From positions 1-64,000 of the forward strand of contig NZ_JAJAQC010000003.1 of the NCBI RefSeq assembly GCF_027604915.1: a stretch of 64,000 nt of DNA. The letters are read 5' to 3'. Below, piece after piece: positions 49,024-60,388 of this stretch (the stretch's first letter is position 1; every line of letters begins with the position of its first letter). This DNA is from Streptomonospora mangrovi (lineage in GTDB: Bacteria > Actinomycetota > Actinomycetes > Streptosporangiales > Streptosporangiaceae). The notes under the pieces are model-generated. The model was not told where the DNA came from. It searched no databases and saw nothing but the letters and a program-made list of their open reading frames with translations. The position numbers were made by a program, and so were the translations under genes.

Positions 49024-50196
49024 GTGTACCTGGATCACGCCGCCACCACCGCCGTCCGTCCCGAGGCAGTCGCGGACATGACGGAGGAGTTCGGCCACCT
49101 CGGAAACCCCTCCTCGCTGCACGGCGCCGGCCGCCGCGCCCGCCGCGCCGTCGAGGAGGCGCGCGAGAGCGTCGCCGACTCCCTCGACTGCACCCCCAAC
49201 GAGGTGGTGTTCACCTCCGGCGGCACCGAGGCCGACAACCTCGCCGTCAAGGGCCTCTACTGGTGGCGCCACCAGTCCTCGCCGCGCCGCCGGCGCATCC
49301 TCGTCAGCGCGGTGGAGCACCACGCGGCGCTGGACCCCGCCCGGTGGATGGCCGACCACCAGGGGGCCGTCTACGAGGAGATCCCGGTCGACCGCCACGG
49401 CCGCGTGGCGCCCGAGGCGCTGCGCGCCGCCGTGGAGCGCGATCCCGACGACGTCGCGCTGGTGTCGGTGATGTGGGCCAACAACGAGGTCGGCACCGTC
49501 CAGCCGGTGGCCGAGCTGGCGGCGGTGGCCCGCGAGTACCAGATCCCCTTCCACACCGACGCCGTGCAGGCGGTGGGCTCCCAGCCGGTGTCCTTCGCCG
49601 AGTCCGGGGTCTCCGCGCTGACCGTCAGCGCGCACAAGATCGGCGGCCCGGTGGGCGCGGGCGCCCTGCTGCTGGCGCGCGGCGTGGAGCCGGCCCCGGT
49701 GCTGCACGGCGGCGGCCAGGAGCGCGAGATCCGCTCGGGCACCCTCATGACCCCGCTGCTGCGCGGGTTCGCCACCGCGCTGCGGCTGGCGGTCGCCGAA
49801 CGCGCCGCCCACGCCCGCCACCTGGCCGAGTTGCGCGACTCCCTGGTGGCGGCGGTGCGGGAGCGGGTGCCCGACGCCGTCCTCAACGGCCACCCGACCG
49901 AGCGCCTCCCCGGGATCGCGCACCTGTCCTTCCCCGGCTGCGAGGGCGACGCCCTGCTGATGCTGCTGGACGCGCGCGGCATCGCGTGCTCCACCGGGTC
50001 GGCGTGCTCGGCGGGGGTGGCCCAGGCCAGCCACGTGCTGCTGGCCATGGGCGCCGACCCCGAGACCGCGCGCAGCTCGCTGCGGTTCTCGCTGGGGCGC
50101 GACTCCGGCGCGGCCGACGTGGCGGCGCTGGGCGAGGCCATCGGCCCGGTGGTCGAGCGCGCGCGGGCCGCCCGCCGCAAGCGCCGCGCCGCCTGA
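49021..50196 (+). CDS. Cysteine desulfurase (IscS/NifS family)
   Basis: The 391-residue PLP enzyme takes sulfur from cysteine to a persulfide. It starts MVYLDHAATTAVRPEAV, has the PLP Lys in TVSAHKIGGPVGAG and the active-site Cys in STGSACSAG. The start at ATG 49021 matches the family N-terminus. mnmA follows downstream on the same strand after an oppositely oriented gene, so it probably provides sulfur for tRNA 2-thiolation as in many actinobacteria. Confidence 0.95.
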   Translation: MVYLDHAATTAVRPEAVADMTEEFGHLGNPSSLHGAGRRARRAVEEARESVADSLDCTPNEVVFTSGGTEADNLAVKGLYWWRHQSSPRRRRILVSAVEHHAALDPARWMADHQGAVYEEIPVDRHGRVAPEALRAAVERDPDDVALVSVMWANNEVGTVQPVAELAAVAREYQIPFHTDAVQAVGSQPVSFAESGVSALTVSAHKIGGPVGAGALLLARGVEPAPVLHGGGQEREIRSGTLMTPLLRGFATALRLAVAERAAHARHLAELRDSLVAAVRERVPDAVLNGHPTERLPGIAHLSFPGCEGDALLMLLDARGIACSTGSACSAGVAQASHVLLAMGADPETARSSLRFSLGRDSGAADVAALGEAIGPVVERARAARRKRRAA

Positions 50197-50289
50197 GGCG
50201 GGCGGCTGAGGCCAACCGGGGGCTGAGGCCCGCAGCGAGGGCTGAGGGGCCGCCCCGGGGACCGGGTACCGGGGACGGGGTACGGGGGC

Positions 50290-50311
50290 GCCGGGCGGGT
50301 GCCCGCCCGGC
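50290..50311. terminator. Hairpin between cysteine desulfurase and DUF695-like gene
   Basis: A perfect 9-bp stem with a GTGC loop sits between two convergent genes. Confidence 0.55.
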
Positions 50312-50323
50312 TCAGCCGCCCGC

Positions 50324-51493
50324 TCAGCGCTCCAACTGCCCCCGGATGGGCCGCAGCAGTTGCTCGATGGTCTGCCACTCGGGGTCGAGCCGGCTCTGCA
50401 CCACCGCCCGGCCCTCGCCCCAGTCGCGCACGGCCGCCTCGAAGTCGGCCATCACCCCGGAGTCGGGGTCGATGTAGAAGTAGAACTGCCGCTGGCCGCC
50501 CGCCGTCTGCTGGGCCAGCAGCGCGCCGTTGTCGCCCAGCAGCGTGCGCAGCCCGGTGGCGAACTCCTCCAGCGCGGTGGTGGAGGGCTCGGTGGGCAGC
50601 CGGTCGCCGTCGCTGGCGGCGTAGGGCAGCACCACGTGGGCGTAGAGGGTGAGCGCCGGGAAGTCGCGGCGGTGCAGGGGGTGGCGCACCGCGATCTCGA
50701 TGACGCCGCGCAGCGGCACCCGGCCCTGGAGGGTCACCCAGCCGCCCAGCGCCCCGGAGAGCTGGCGCACCACGGAGGGGATGGAGGAGGGCGGCAGCGG
50801 GTCCAGCGGCTTCTCCACCAGCGGCTCGACCTTGCCCACCCAGCGCACGTAGTCGTCCTCGCCCAGCGCCAGCATCACGACGTGGTCGGCCAGGCCGGAG
50901 CGGGTGTCCTCGGACACGAACATGAAGTCGGGGTGGTAGACCCCCACCTCGACCTTGCTGCGCCGCTGGTCCACGCGCATGGAAACGCTGCTGTGCGCGA
51001 GGTCGAACTCGTGGTCGTCCCAGGTCAGGGGTCGCGCCAGGCGCCCGGGGTCGGCCGGGAGCGCGGGGAAGAACCGCCAGCCGGGCTCCTCGGGGGCCGC
51101 CCGCGCCCAGCGCTCGGTCAGCACCCGCGCCTGGTCGTCGGGGCCGGCGGTGAGCACCAGCGCGTGCGCCGACCCGCTCTCCAGCGAGGCCAGGGGGTCG
51201 TCCAGCGCCGCCATGCGCGCCATCAGCCGCCCGGGGTCGGTGTCGTCGTCGAGGCCGAGGTCGCCGAGGTCGGAGTCGGCGTCGCGCGGGGCCGCCGAGA
51301 CCTCCCAGTTGAGGTCGGGGTGGATCCGGGCCACCGCCTGGGACACCCGCTCGGCGACGTCCTCGGGCGGCGGGGTGCCGTTGTCGAGGGAGGCCGCCAG
51401 GGCGGTCCGGAACTCCGGCCACTGGCGCCAGAACTCGTCCACGGCGACGGCGGATTCGGACTGCTGCGAGCGGCGGCGACGGAACAGAGCCAT
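50324..51493 (-). CDS. Conserved protein of unknown function (DUF695-like)
   Basis: The 389-residue acidic, soluble protein starts MALFRRRRSQQSES and contains DEFWRQWPEF, PDLNWEVSAAP and near the end RQFYFYIDPDSGVMADF. This pattern resembles DUF695-type proteins, whose role is unknown; the family assignment is tentative. No signal peptide or membrane helix is seen. It lies on the opposite strand between the cysteine desulfurase and mnmA genes. Confidence 0.8.
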   Translation of the reverse strand: MALFRRRRSQQSESAVAVDEFWRQWPEFRTALAASLDNGTPPPEDVAERVSQAVARIHPDLNWEVSAAPRDADSDLGDLGLDDDTDPGRLMARMAALDDPLASLESGSAHALVLTAGPDDQARVLTERWARAAPEEPGWRFFPALPADPGRLARPLTWDDHEFDLAHSSVSMRVDQRRSKVEVGVYHPDFMFVSEDTRSGLADHVVMLALGEDDYVRWVGKVEPLVEKPLDPLPPSSIPSVVRQLSGALGGWVTLQGRVPLRGVIEIAVRHPLHRRDFPALTLYAHVVLPYAASDGDRLPTEPSTTALEEFATGLRTLLGDNGALLAQQTAGGQRQFYFYIDPDSGVMADFEAAVRDWGEGRAVVQSRLDPEWQTIEQLLRPIRGQLER

Positions 51494-51696
51494 GGCCCTG
51501 ATTTTCGCAGAACGCCACGGCGGGCGCGCCAGAAGGTCCCCGCGCGGCGCGGGGGCGGGCCGGATGGGACGGGCGCCGGTCCGGGCGGGCGGCGGTTTTG
51601 GGTGCGTGGGGGTTCGGGCGCACGCGGTTCGGGGGCGCGCCCGTCCGCGCGCGCCGGTCCGGCGGGCACCCCGTCGAGGCGGTCCCCGCCAGGACA

Positions 51697-51714
51697 TAGG
51701 CTGGAGGCGCTATG
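51697..51714 (+). promoter_or_regulatory. -10 box just before mnmA
   Basis: TAGGCT (51697-51702) ends 9 nt before ATG 51712. GGAGG directly follows it and may still serve as a very short leader's ribosome site. Confidence 0.5.
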
Positions 51715-52794
51715 ACTCTGCGCGTACTGGCCGCCATGTCCGGCGGCGTCGACTCCGCCGTGGCCGCCGCCCGGGCCGCCGAGGCCGGCCACGACGTCAC
51801 AGGCGTCCACCTGGCCCTTTCCAAGAACCCGCAGTCCTACCGCAGCGGCGCGCGCGGGTGCTGCACGGTCGAGGACTCCCGCGACGCCCGCCGCGCCGCC
51901 GACGTCATCGGCATCCCCTTCTACGTGTGGGACATGGCCGAGGAGTTCGACCGCGACGTGGTGAGCGACTTCGTCGCCGAGTACGCGGCGGGCCGCACCC
52001 CCAACCCGTGCCTGCGCTGCAACGAGAAGATCAAGTTCGCGGCGGTGCTGGACCGCGCGATCGCGCTGGGCTTTGACGCGGTGTGCACCGGCCACCACGT
52101 CCGCAAGGTCGACGGCCGCCTGCGGCGCAGCGTCGACCTCGACAAGGACCAGTCCTACGTGCTGGGCGTGCTCACCCGCGAGCAGGTGGCCCACGCCATG
52201 TTCCCGCTGGGCGACTGCACCAAGGCCGAGGTCCGGGCCGAGGCGGAGCGGCGCGGGCTGGCGGTGGCCGACAAGCCCGACAGCCACGACATCTGCTTCA
52301 TCGCCGACGGCGACACCGCCGGGTTCCTCAACGACCGGCTGGGCGGCGAGCCCGGCCCGATCAAGGACGAGTCCGGCGCGGTGCTGGGCACCCACCAGGG
52401 CGCGCACACGTTCACGGTGGGCCAGCGCAAGGGCCTCAACCTGGGGGGCGCCGTGGAGCGCCGCTACGTGCTGTCCATCGAGCCGGTGAACAACACGGTC
52501 ACGGTGGGGCCGCGCGACTCCCTGAAGGTGGACGAGATCACCGCCGAGCGCCCGGTGTGGAGCGGCTGCGCGCCGCTGACCGAGCCCACCGCCTGCCAGG
52601 TGCAGTTGCGCGCCCACGGCGAGGTGTACGGCTGCCGCGCGGTGGAGCGCGACGGCCGCCTGGTGATCGAACTGGACGAGCCCGCGACGGGCGTCGCGGC
52701 AGGCCAGGCCGCCGTGCTCTACGACGGCGACACGGTGTTGGGATCGGGCACCATCGCCGCCACCGCCCGCCGCGAACACGGCACCCGGGTCTAG
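51712..52794 (+). CDS. mnmA: tRNA-specific 2-thiouridylase
   Basis: MnmA activates U34 of Lys, Glu and Gln tRNAs with ATP and inserts sulfur. The 360-residue protein has the PP-loop [11 protein letters not shown], the catalytic Cys pair in [12 protein letters not shown] and [12 protein letters not shown], and a C-terminal beta domain. Length is normal. The sulfur donor is likely the cysteine desulfurase encoded upstream. Confidence 0.96.
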   Translation: MTLRVLAAMSGGVDSAVAAARAAEAGHDVTGVHLALSKNPQSYRSGARGCCTVEDSRDARRAADVIGIPFYVWDMAEEFDRDVVSDFVAEYAAGRTPNPCLRCNEKIKFAAVLDRAIALGFDAVCTGHHVRKVDGRLRRSVDLDKDQSYVLGVLTREQVAHAMFPLGDCTKAEVRAEAERRGLAVADKPDSHDICFIADGDTAGFLNDRLGGEPGPIKDESGAVLGTHQGAHTFTVGQRKGLNLGGAVERRYVLSIEPVNNTVTVGPRDSLKVDEITAERPVWSGCAPLTEPTACQVQLRAHGEVYGCRAVERDGRLVIELDEPATGVAAGQAAVLYDGDTVLGSGTIAATARREHGTRV

Positions 52795-52799
52795 CCGCC

Positions 52800-53095
52800 G
52801 GGTGAAGCGATCACCGGCCCGCGCCTCAGTGGTTGGTGAAGGGGACGGGGCGCCGAGGGCGGCGGATGGCTCGGGTGCGCGGTGATCGGTTCCCGGGGCG
52901 GATGGCTTAGGTCGCAGCGGGGCAGCGAAGGCGGCAGTGCCTTGGGCGCGCGGTCAACGGGTCTCGGAGCGGGTGGCCGGTGGTGGTGACGGGGCGGCGA
53001 CGGCGGCGGGTGGTCCGGGGCCTGCGGTGATCGGTTCGCGCGGCCGGTGGCTGATGTCGGCGACGGTGCGCCGAGGGTGCCGGGCGCCCGGGGGC
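52800..53095. repeat. Degenerate ~72-bp tandem repeats
   Basis: Four loosely similar units begin near 52805, 52878, 52949 and 53023. The best pair shares GCGGTGATCGGTTC (52881 and 53027) followed by alternating similar blocks (GG-GGC-GG-TGGCT, GTCG, CGG). The block has no convincing gene and looks like an old, decayed minisatellite. Confidence 0.5.
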
Positions 53096-53179
53096 GGGCG
53101 GCGTTGCCGCCATTCCAACCGCGAGCGCACGATGATCCGCAGCGGCCCGCTTCTCCAACCGGACAAAGGGGCCTTGGTG

Positions 53180-53335
53180 TCAATGGGTTGTTGCGACTAG
53201 CAGTTCGTCCAGCTTCTCGGCCGGGGTGCGATACCCCAGCGTCTTGCGCGGGCGGGTGTTGAGCAGCCCCTCCACCCGGTCCAACTCAGCCCTCTCCACC
53301 CGGGTGAAGTCGGTGACCCCCTTGGGGAACGGTGG
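53180..53335 (-). pseudogene. IS30-family transposase C-terminal remnant
   Basis: The frame ending at 53180 reads PFPKGVTDFTRVERAELDR followed by VEGLLNTRPRKTLGYRTPAE, the end of IS30-family integrase-type transposases (PKGTDF... NxRPRKTLGxxTPAE). Only about 50 C-terminal residues remain; the sequence further upstream no longer matches, and the DDE catalytic residues are mostly gone. No inverted repeats were found. It marks an old insertion between mnmA and the DedA gene. Confidence 0.78.
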
Positions 53336-53598
53336 CCTGGCCACCCGCTCTGAGTACCGACCGTCGCGGACCCGGGTCTGCGCCTTCCCCTGGTGCCCCG
53401 TCGCCACCCTCGCCCCACAGCGGGGCTGAGCGGTGTCGTCGCGCCCCGGCCTGCCGGTCTCTCCTTCTCTCTCCTTCTCCCTCCCTCGGCCGCCTCGCCT
53501 GCCTCGGCGTCGGGTCGGCCACAATCGGACGACGTCGACCTCCGTACAGGTTAGGTAAGGCATAGCATGGTTTCCTGATCCGGGTACGGAGGGGTGCG
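53336..53598. other. Gene-free stretch upstream of the DedA gene
   Basis: The left part is probably decayed insertion sequence. The right end (53541-53570) is AT-richer and holds TTAGGTAAGGC (53551-53561), similar to half an IdeR/DtxR iron box, and TAGCAT (53563-53568), a possible -10 for the DedA gene. Confidence 0.4.
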
Positions 53599-54135
53599 AT
53601 GGAGTACGAGTTCCTGAACGGCCAGCCCTTCTGGATCGTCTACGCCGCGCTCTTCGTCATCGTCTTCGCCCGCACCCAGGCCACGTACTGGATCGGCCGG
53701 GGGCTGGGCGCGGGGCTGCACCGCTCGCGCGCCGGGCGGCGGCTCGGCGACCGCCTCGCGCGCGCCGAGGCGCTGATCAACCGGTTCGGCCCGCCCGTGG
53801 TCACCGTCTCCTATGCCACCGTGGGTTTCCAGACCGCCATCCACCTGGCGGCCGGTGCCATGCGCATGTCGTTCGTGCGCTACCTGGTGGCCATGCTGCC
53901 CGGCTGCGCGGGCTGGGCGGCCATCTACAGCCTCGGCGGCCTGGCCGTCCTCGCGGTGTGGTGGGACCTCTTCCTGCGCTCGCCCGAACTGGCGGTGGCC
54001 GCCGGTGCGGTGCTGGTCGTCGCGGTGGTCGCGGGGGTACTGGTGGCGCGGCGCCGCCGCGCCCGGGCCGGGGCCGCGTCCGCCGAGGACTCGACGGACC
54101 AGGCCGACACGCCTTCGGCGTCCTCCGCCGCCTGA
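53599..54135 (+). CDS. DedA-family membrane protein
   Basis: The 178-residue protein has about four membrane helices and the DedA (VTT) signature FARTQATYWIGRGLG and RRLGDRLARAEALINRFGPPVVTVSYATVGFQTAIHLAAGAMRM. DedA proteins act as lipid scramblases/transporters, for example of undecaprenyl phosphate or phospholipids; which lipid is unknown here. It is shorter than most (usually ~200-220). The C-terminal 35 residues are charged/Ser-rich. A weak ribosome site (GGAGGGG) precedes the ATG. Confidence 0.88.
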   Translation: MEYEFLNGQPFWIVYAALFVIVFARTQATYWIGRGLGAGLHRSRAGRRLGDRLARAEALINRFGPPVVTVSYATVGFQTAIHLAAGAMRMSFVRYLVAMLPGCAGWAAIYSLGGLAVLAVWWDLFLRSPELAVAAGAVLVVAVVAGVLVARRRRARAGAASAEDSTDQADTPSASSAA

Positions 54136-54451
54136 CCCACGGCTCGCCCGTATCCGGCTGCCCGGTCGCCCCTCTGCGGCACGGGCCTGACCTGCGGCCT
54201 CCCGCGCCGCCACCCGAGCCCCCGCTCCGTGCCCCGTTCCCGCACGGCCCCACCGCCACCCCCTTTGCCGCCGATTCCGCTTTCCCGGGGCGGTCCCTGT
54301 CCACAGATAATGGGTAATACATACGATATTGACTCACTATCATCCGCTGTATATACAGTAGCTGCGCCCGGGACACCCCGGCCGCGCCCCTCTCGTGCCC
54401 TCGGGTCTCGCGCCCTCGGGTCGTCCCACTCCGGAAGGCAGCGCAGCAGAC
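54136..54451. other. Promoter region of the MMPL transporter gene
   Basis: The 316-bp interval contains an AT-rich island (54301-54362) with TTGACT at 54329-54334 and TATACA at 54352-54357, 17 nt apart, a near-perfect vegetative promoter that overlaps a CTGTATATACAG palindrome. The leader to the gene is about 85-90 nt. No gene is seen. Confidence 0.6.
54329..54358 (+). promoter_or_regulatory. Vegetative promoter overlapped by a 12-bp palindrome
   Basis: TTGACT-N17-TATACA lies inside the AT-rich island. The perfect palindrome CTGTATATACAG (54347-54358) covers the -10 box, the ideal position for a repressor. No regulator gene is adjacent. Confidence 0.65.
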
Positions 54452-56713
54452 GTGTCCACCACCCGACCCCCCGTCACCACCGACCGCCCCCCGCCCGGCC
54501 CTCCGCCCAGCCCCCCGTCCGGCCTGCGGCCCTCCGCGCTGCGGCGGCTGGGCCGGTTCACCGCACGCCGATCCGGGACCGTGCTGCTGGCCTCGGCGGT
54601 GCTCACGCTCGTCGCCCTGGTCGCGGCCGCCGGGATCCTCGACCGGCTCGTGCTCAGCCGGTTCGTCAGCCCCGGCTCGGAGTCGCTGCGCGCCGCCGAG
54701 GTCCTGGAGGAGGAGTTCGGCACCGGCACCCAGGGCGTGCTGCTGCTGGTCACCGCCGCCGAGGGCACCGTCGACTCCCCGGATGTACGCGAGGCCGGGC
54801 TCGCCGTGGAGCGCGCGTTCGCCGCCGAGGAGGGCGTGGCCGAGACCGCCTCCTACTGGTCGCGCGGGGAGTCGCCGTCGATGCGCGGCGCCGACGGCAC
54901 CCAGGCGCTGATCGTCGCCCGGCTTTCGGGCGACGTCACCGAGGCGCGCGCCCGGCTGGCCGGGCTGTCCGCCGAGTACACCCTGGAGCGGGCCGACATC
55001 CGGGTGGCCGTGGGCGGCGGAGACGAGGTCTTCCGCCAGGCCGCCGAGCAGGCGCGGGCCGACTTCCTCACCGCCGAGGCGATCGTGCTGCCGATGGTCC
55101 TGGTCCTTCTGTGGGTGATCTACCGCCGCCTGCCCGCCGCCGCGCTCACCCTGGGCATGGGCCTGTTCTCCGTGGTGGCCACCCTGGCGCTGCTGCGGGG
55201 GGTCGCCGCCGCCACCGAGGTCTCCACCTTCGCCGCCAACCTCGCGCTGGTGATGGGCCTGGGCCTGGGCGTGGACTACTGCCTGTTCGTCATCAACCGC
55301 TTCCGCGAGGAACTCGACGCGGGCCGCACCGTGCCCGAGGCGGTGGAGCAGGCGGTGGCCACCGCCGGGCGCACCGTCGCCTTCAGCGGCGTGACCGTGG
55401 CGGTGTCGCTGCTGTGCATGCTGCTGTTCCCCTTCCCGTTCCTGCGCTCCTTCGGCTACGCCGGCGCGGCGGTCGTGGCCACCTCCGTCTTCGCCGCGCT
55501 GGTGATCATGCCCGCCGCCCTGGCACGGCTGGGCGCCCGCGTGCGGGCACGCAGCCTGGACGGCCGGGGGAGCGGGGCGCGGTGGTGGCACTCCACCGCC
55601 GTGCGGATGATGCGCCGCCCCCTCCTCTACGGGATCCCCGCGCTGGCGGTGCTGCTGGTGCTGGCCGCGCCCGTCCTCAACCTGTCCTTCGGCCTGCCCG
55701 ACGACCGCGTGCTGCCGCCGGGCACCTCCAGCCGCGAGGTGCAGGACCAGATCCGCGCCAACTTCCCCCAGGAGGAGATGGACGCCGTCCAGATCGTCGC
55801 CGAGGACCTGCCCGGCACCGCCGCCAACGCCGAGGCCATCGCCGGCTACGCCGCCGAGCTGTCGCGGATCGAGGGGATCGCCCAGGTCGACGCGCTCACC
55901 GGCGTCTACGTCGAGGGCGAGCGGGTGGGCGAGCCCGGCGCCGCCGCGCGGCGGTTCGCCTCTCCTGAGGCCACCTGGTTCTCGGCGGTCCCGGCCACCG
56001 CCGCGCTGGAGGGCGTGGGCTCGGTCGACGCGCTGCTGGCCGAGGTGCGCGCGGTCGACCCGCCCGGCCCCGGCCCCGTCCTGGTGGGCGGCTACCCCGC
56101 CGAGCTGAACGACTTCCGCACCGGGCTGGTCGAGGCCGTCCCGCTGGTGTTCGGCCTGATCCTCGCCGTCACCTTCGCCGTCCTGTTCCTGATGACCGGC
56201 AGCCTGCTGCTGCCGCTCAAGGCCATCGCGCTCAACGTGCTGAGCATGGCGGTCATGTTCGGCGCCCTGGTGTGGGTGTTCCAGGAGGGCAACCTCGCCG
56301 GCGCGCTGGGGATCACCGCCATCGGCACCCTGGAGCCCACCTTCCCGCTGCTGATGTTCTGCGTCGCCTTCGGGCTGTCCATGGACTACGAGGTGTTCAT
56401 GCTGGCCCGCATCAAGGAGGAGTACGACCGCACCGGCGACAACACCGCCGCCGTGGCCGCCGGGCTGGAGCGCAGCGGCCCGCTGATCACCGCCGCCGCC
56501 GTCATCCTGGCCGCGTCCTTCGCCGCCTACGCCACCTCGGGGGTGATGTACCTGGTCATGCTGGGCCTGGGCATGGCGCTGGTCATCGTGGTCGACGCCA
56601 CCCTGATCCGGGCCGTACTGGTGCCGGTGCTGATGCGCCTGGCCGGGCGCGCCAACTGGTGGGCGCCGCGCCCGCTGCGGCGCCTGCACGCACGGTTCGG
56701 CATCGCCGAGTGA
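54452..56713 (+). CDS. MMPL-family (RND superfamily) membrane transporter
   Basis: The 753-residue protein has the MMPL plan: one helix, an extracellular domain, five helices, a second extracellular domain and five more helices. Conserved spots include GLGLGVDYCLFVINRFREEL and its C-terminal counterpart CVAFGLSMDYEVFMLARIKEEY, which carry the proton-relay Asp residues. It may export a lipid or drug. GTG 54452 follows GGAAGG at a somewhat long distance. A Pro-rich start of ~30 residues precedes helix 1. Confidence 0.93.
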   Translation: MSTTRPPVTTDRPPPGPPPSPPSGLRPSALRRLGRFTARRSGTVLLASAVLTLVALVAAAGILDRLVLSRFVSPGSESLRAAEVLEEEFGTGTQGVLLLVTAAEGTVDSPDVREAGLAVERAFAAEEGVAETASYWSRGESPSMRGADGTQALIVARLSGDVTEARARLAGLSAEYTLERADIRVAVGGGDEVFRQAAEQARADFLTAEAIVLPMVLVLLWVIYRRLPAAALTLGMGLFSVVATLALLRGVAAATEVSTFAANLALVMGLGLGVDYCLFVINRFREELDAGRTVPEAVEQAVATAGRTVAFSGVTVAVSLLCMLLFPFPFLRSFGYAGAAVVATSVFAALVIMPAALARLGARVRARSLDGRGSGARWWHSTAVRMMRRPLLYGIPALAVLLVLAAPVLNLSFGLPDDRVLPPGTSSREVQDQIRANFPQEEMDAVQIVAEDLPGTAANAEAIAGYAAELSRIEGIAQVDALTGVYVEGERVGEPGAAARRFASPEATWFSAVPATAALEGVGSVDALLAEVRAVDPPGPGPVLVGGYPAELNDFRTGLVEAVPLVFGLILAVTFAVLFLMTGSLLLPLKAIALNVLSMAVMFGALVWVFQEGNLAGALGITAIGTLEPTFPLLMFCVAFGLSMDYEVFMLARIKEEYDRTGDNTAAVAAGLERSGPLITAAAVILAASFAAYATSGVMYLVMLGLGMALVIVVDATLIRAVLVPVLMRLAGRANWWAPRPLRRLHARFGIAE

Positions 56714-56715
56714 GC

Positions 56716-56752
56716 GCGCGCGGCCCCGCCGGCGTGCGGCGGGGCCGCGCGC
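56716..56752 (+). terminator. Strong hairpin after the MMPL gene
   Basis: A perfect 15-bp GC stem with a 7-nt loop starts 3 nt after the stop codon. Confidence 0.72.
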
Positions 56753-56792
56753 CCGCCCGCCTCGGCGGTGCGCGGCCGGGCGCCGCGCCCTC

Positions 56793-56806
56793 TAACCTGG
56801 TGACCC

Positions 56807-56809
<3 letters not shown>
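56793..56809 (+). promoter_or_regulatory. -10 box of leaderless MetE-like gene
   Basis: TAACCT (56793-56798) ends 8 nt before GTG 56807; no ribosome site is present, so the message is probably leaderless. Confidence 0.58.
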
Positions 56810-60027
<3,218 letters not shown>

Positions 60028-60388
60028 GTGTGCTCAGAGGGGATGCGGCCGGGCGCGGCCGACCGTGCCACCGAATGTTGTTCGCGCAGGCAGTAGCGTC
60101 TACGATGCGCGATCACTAGGCTACCTGTCGCAGTATTTCAGGTCGAATGGGGCGATCGGCCCAGGTGATGTCCGCTTCACCGAAAGTCCCCGTTCGGCGA
60201 CACCTGGTGATGAAGCGTCGTAAGCTGAAACGGTAGTCGGTCGGTCGTCCGCCCCTTCGCGGAGCCATCCACACCGGTCTTGGGGGTGACCGCAGCAGTG
60301 AACGTCAACGACCGCCCCGCCGCAGGCGCCCACCCTCACGGCGGCACCGGGACCGGTCGGGGCACCATGAAACCCCCAGAGGACGTCT
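60028..60388. other. Long structured leader region before the GGDEF-EAL gene
   Basis: Possible promoters are TTGTTC-N17-TACGAT (60078-60106) and TAGGCT (60117-60122). The predicted transcripts would have 260-280-nt leaders containing an RNA element with crossing 7-bp helices at 60161-60217. A short GTG frame (60298-60402) overlaps the gene start and could be an upstream reading frame. Confidence 0.5.
60161..60217 (+). ncRNA. Candidate structured RNA element (pseudoknot or switch)
   Basis: CCAGGTG (60161-60167) pairs with CACCTGG (60201-60207), and CGCTTCA (60173-60179) pairs with TGAAGCG (60211-60217). These helices cross, so they form a pseudoknot or exclude one another. A small CCGAA/TTCGG stem (60180-60184 with 60193-60197) sits between. 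No known riboswitch class is recognised. Confidence 0.4.

Noticed and set aside
52795-53600. Genomic island or active insertion sequence
   Set aside because: Only a short transposase remnant and worn repeats are present; there are no inverted ends, tRNA or integrase gene.
54347-54358. LexA/SOS box reading of CTGTATATACAG
   Set aside because: The E. coli box needs CTGT-N8-ACAG and Gram-positive LexA uses GAAC-N4-GTTC; here the gap is only four bases.
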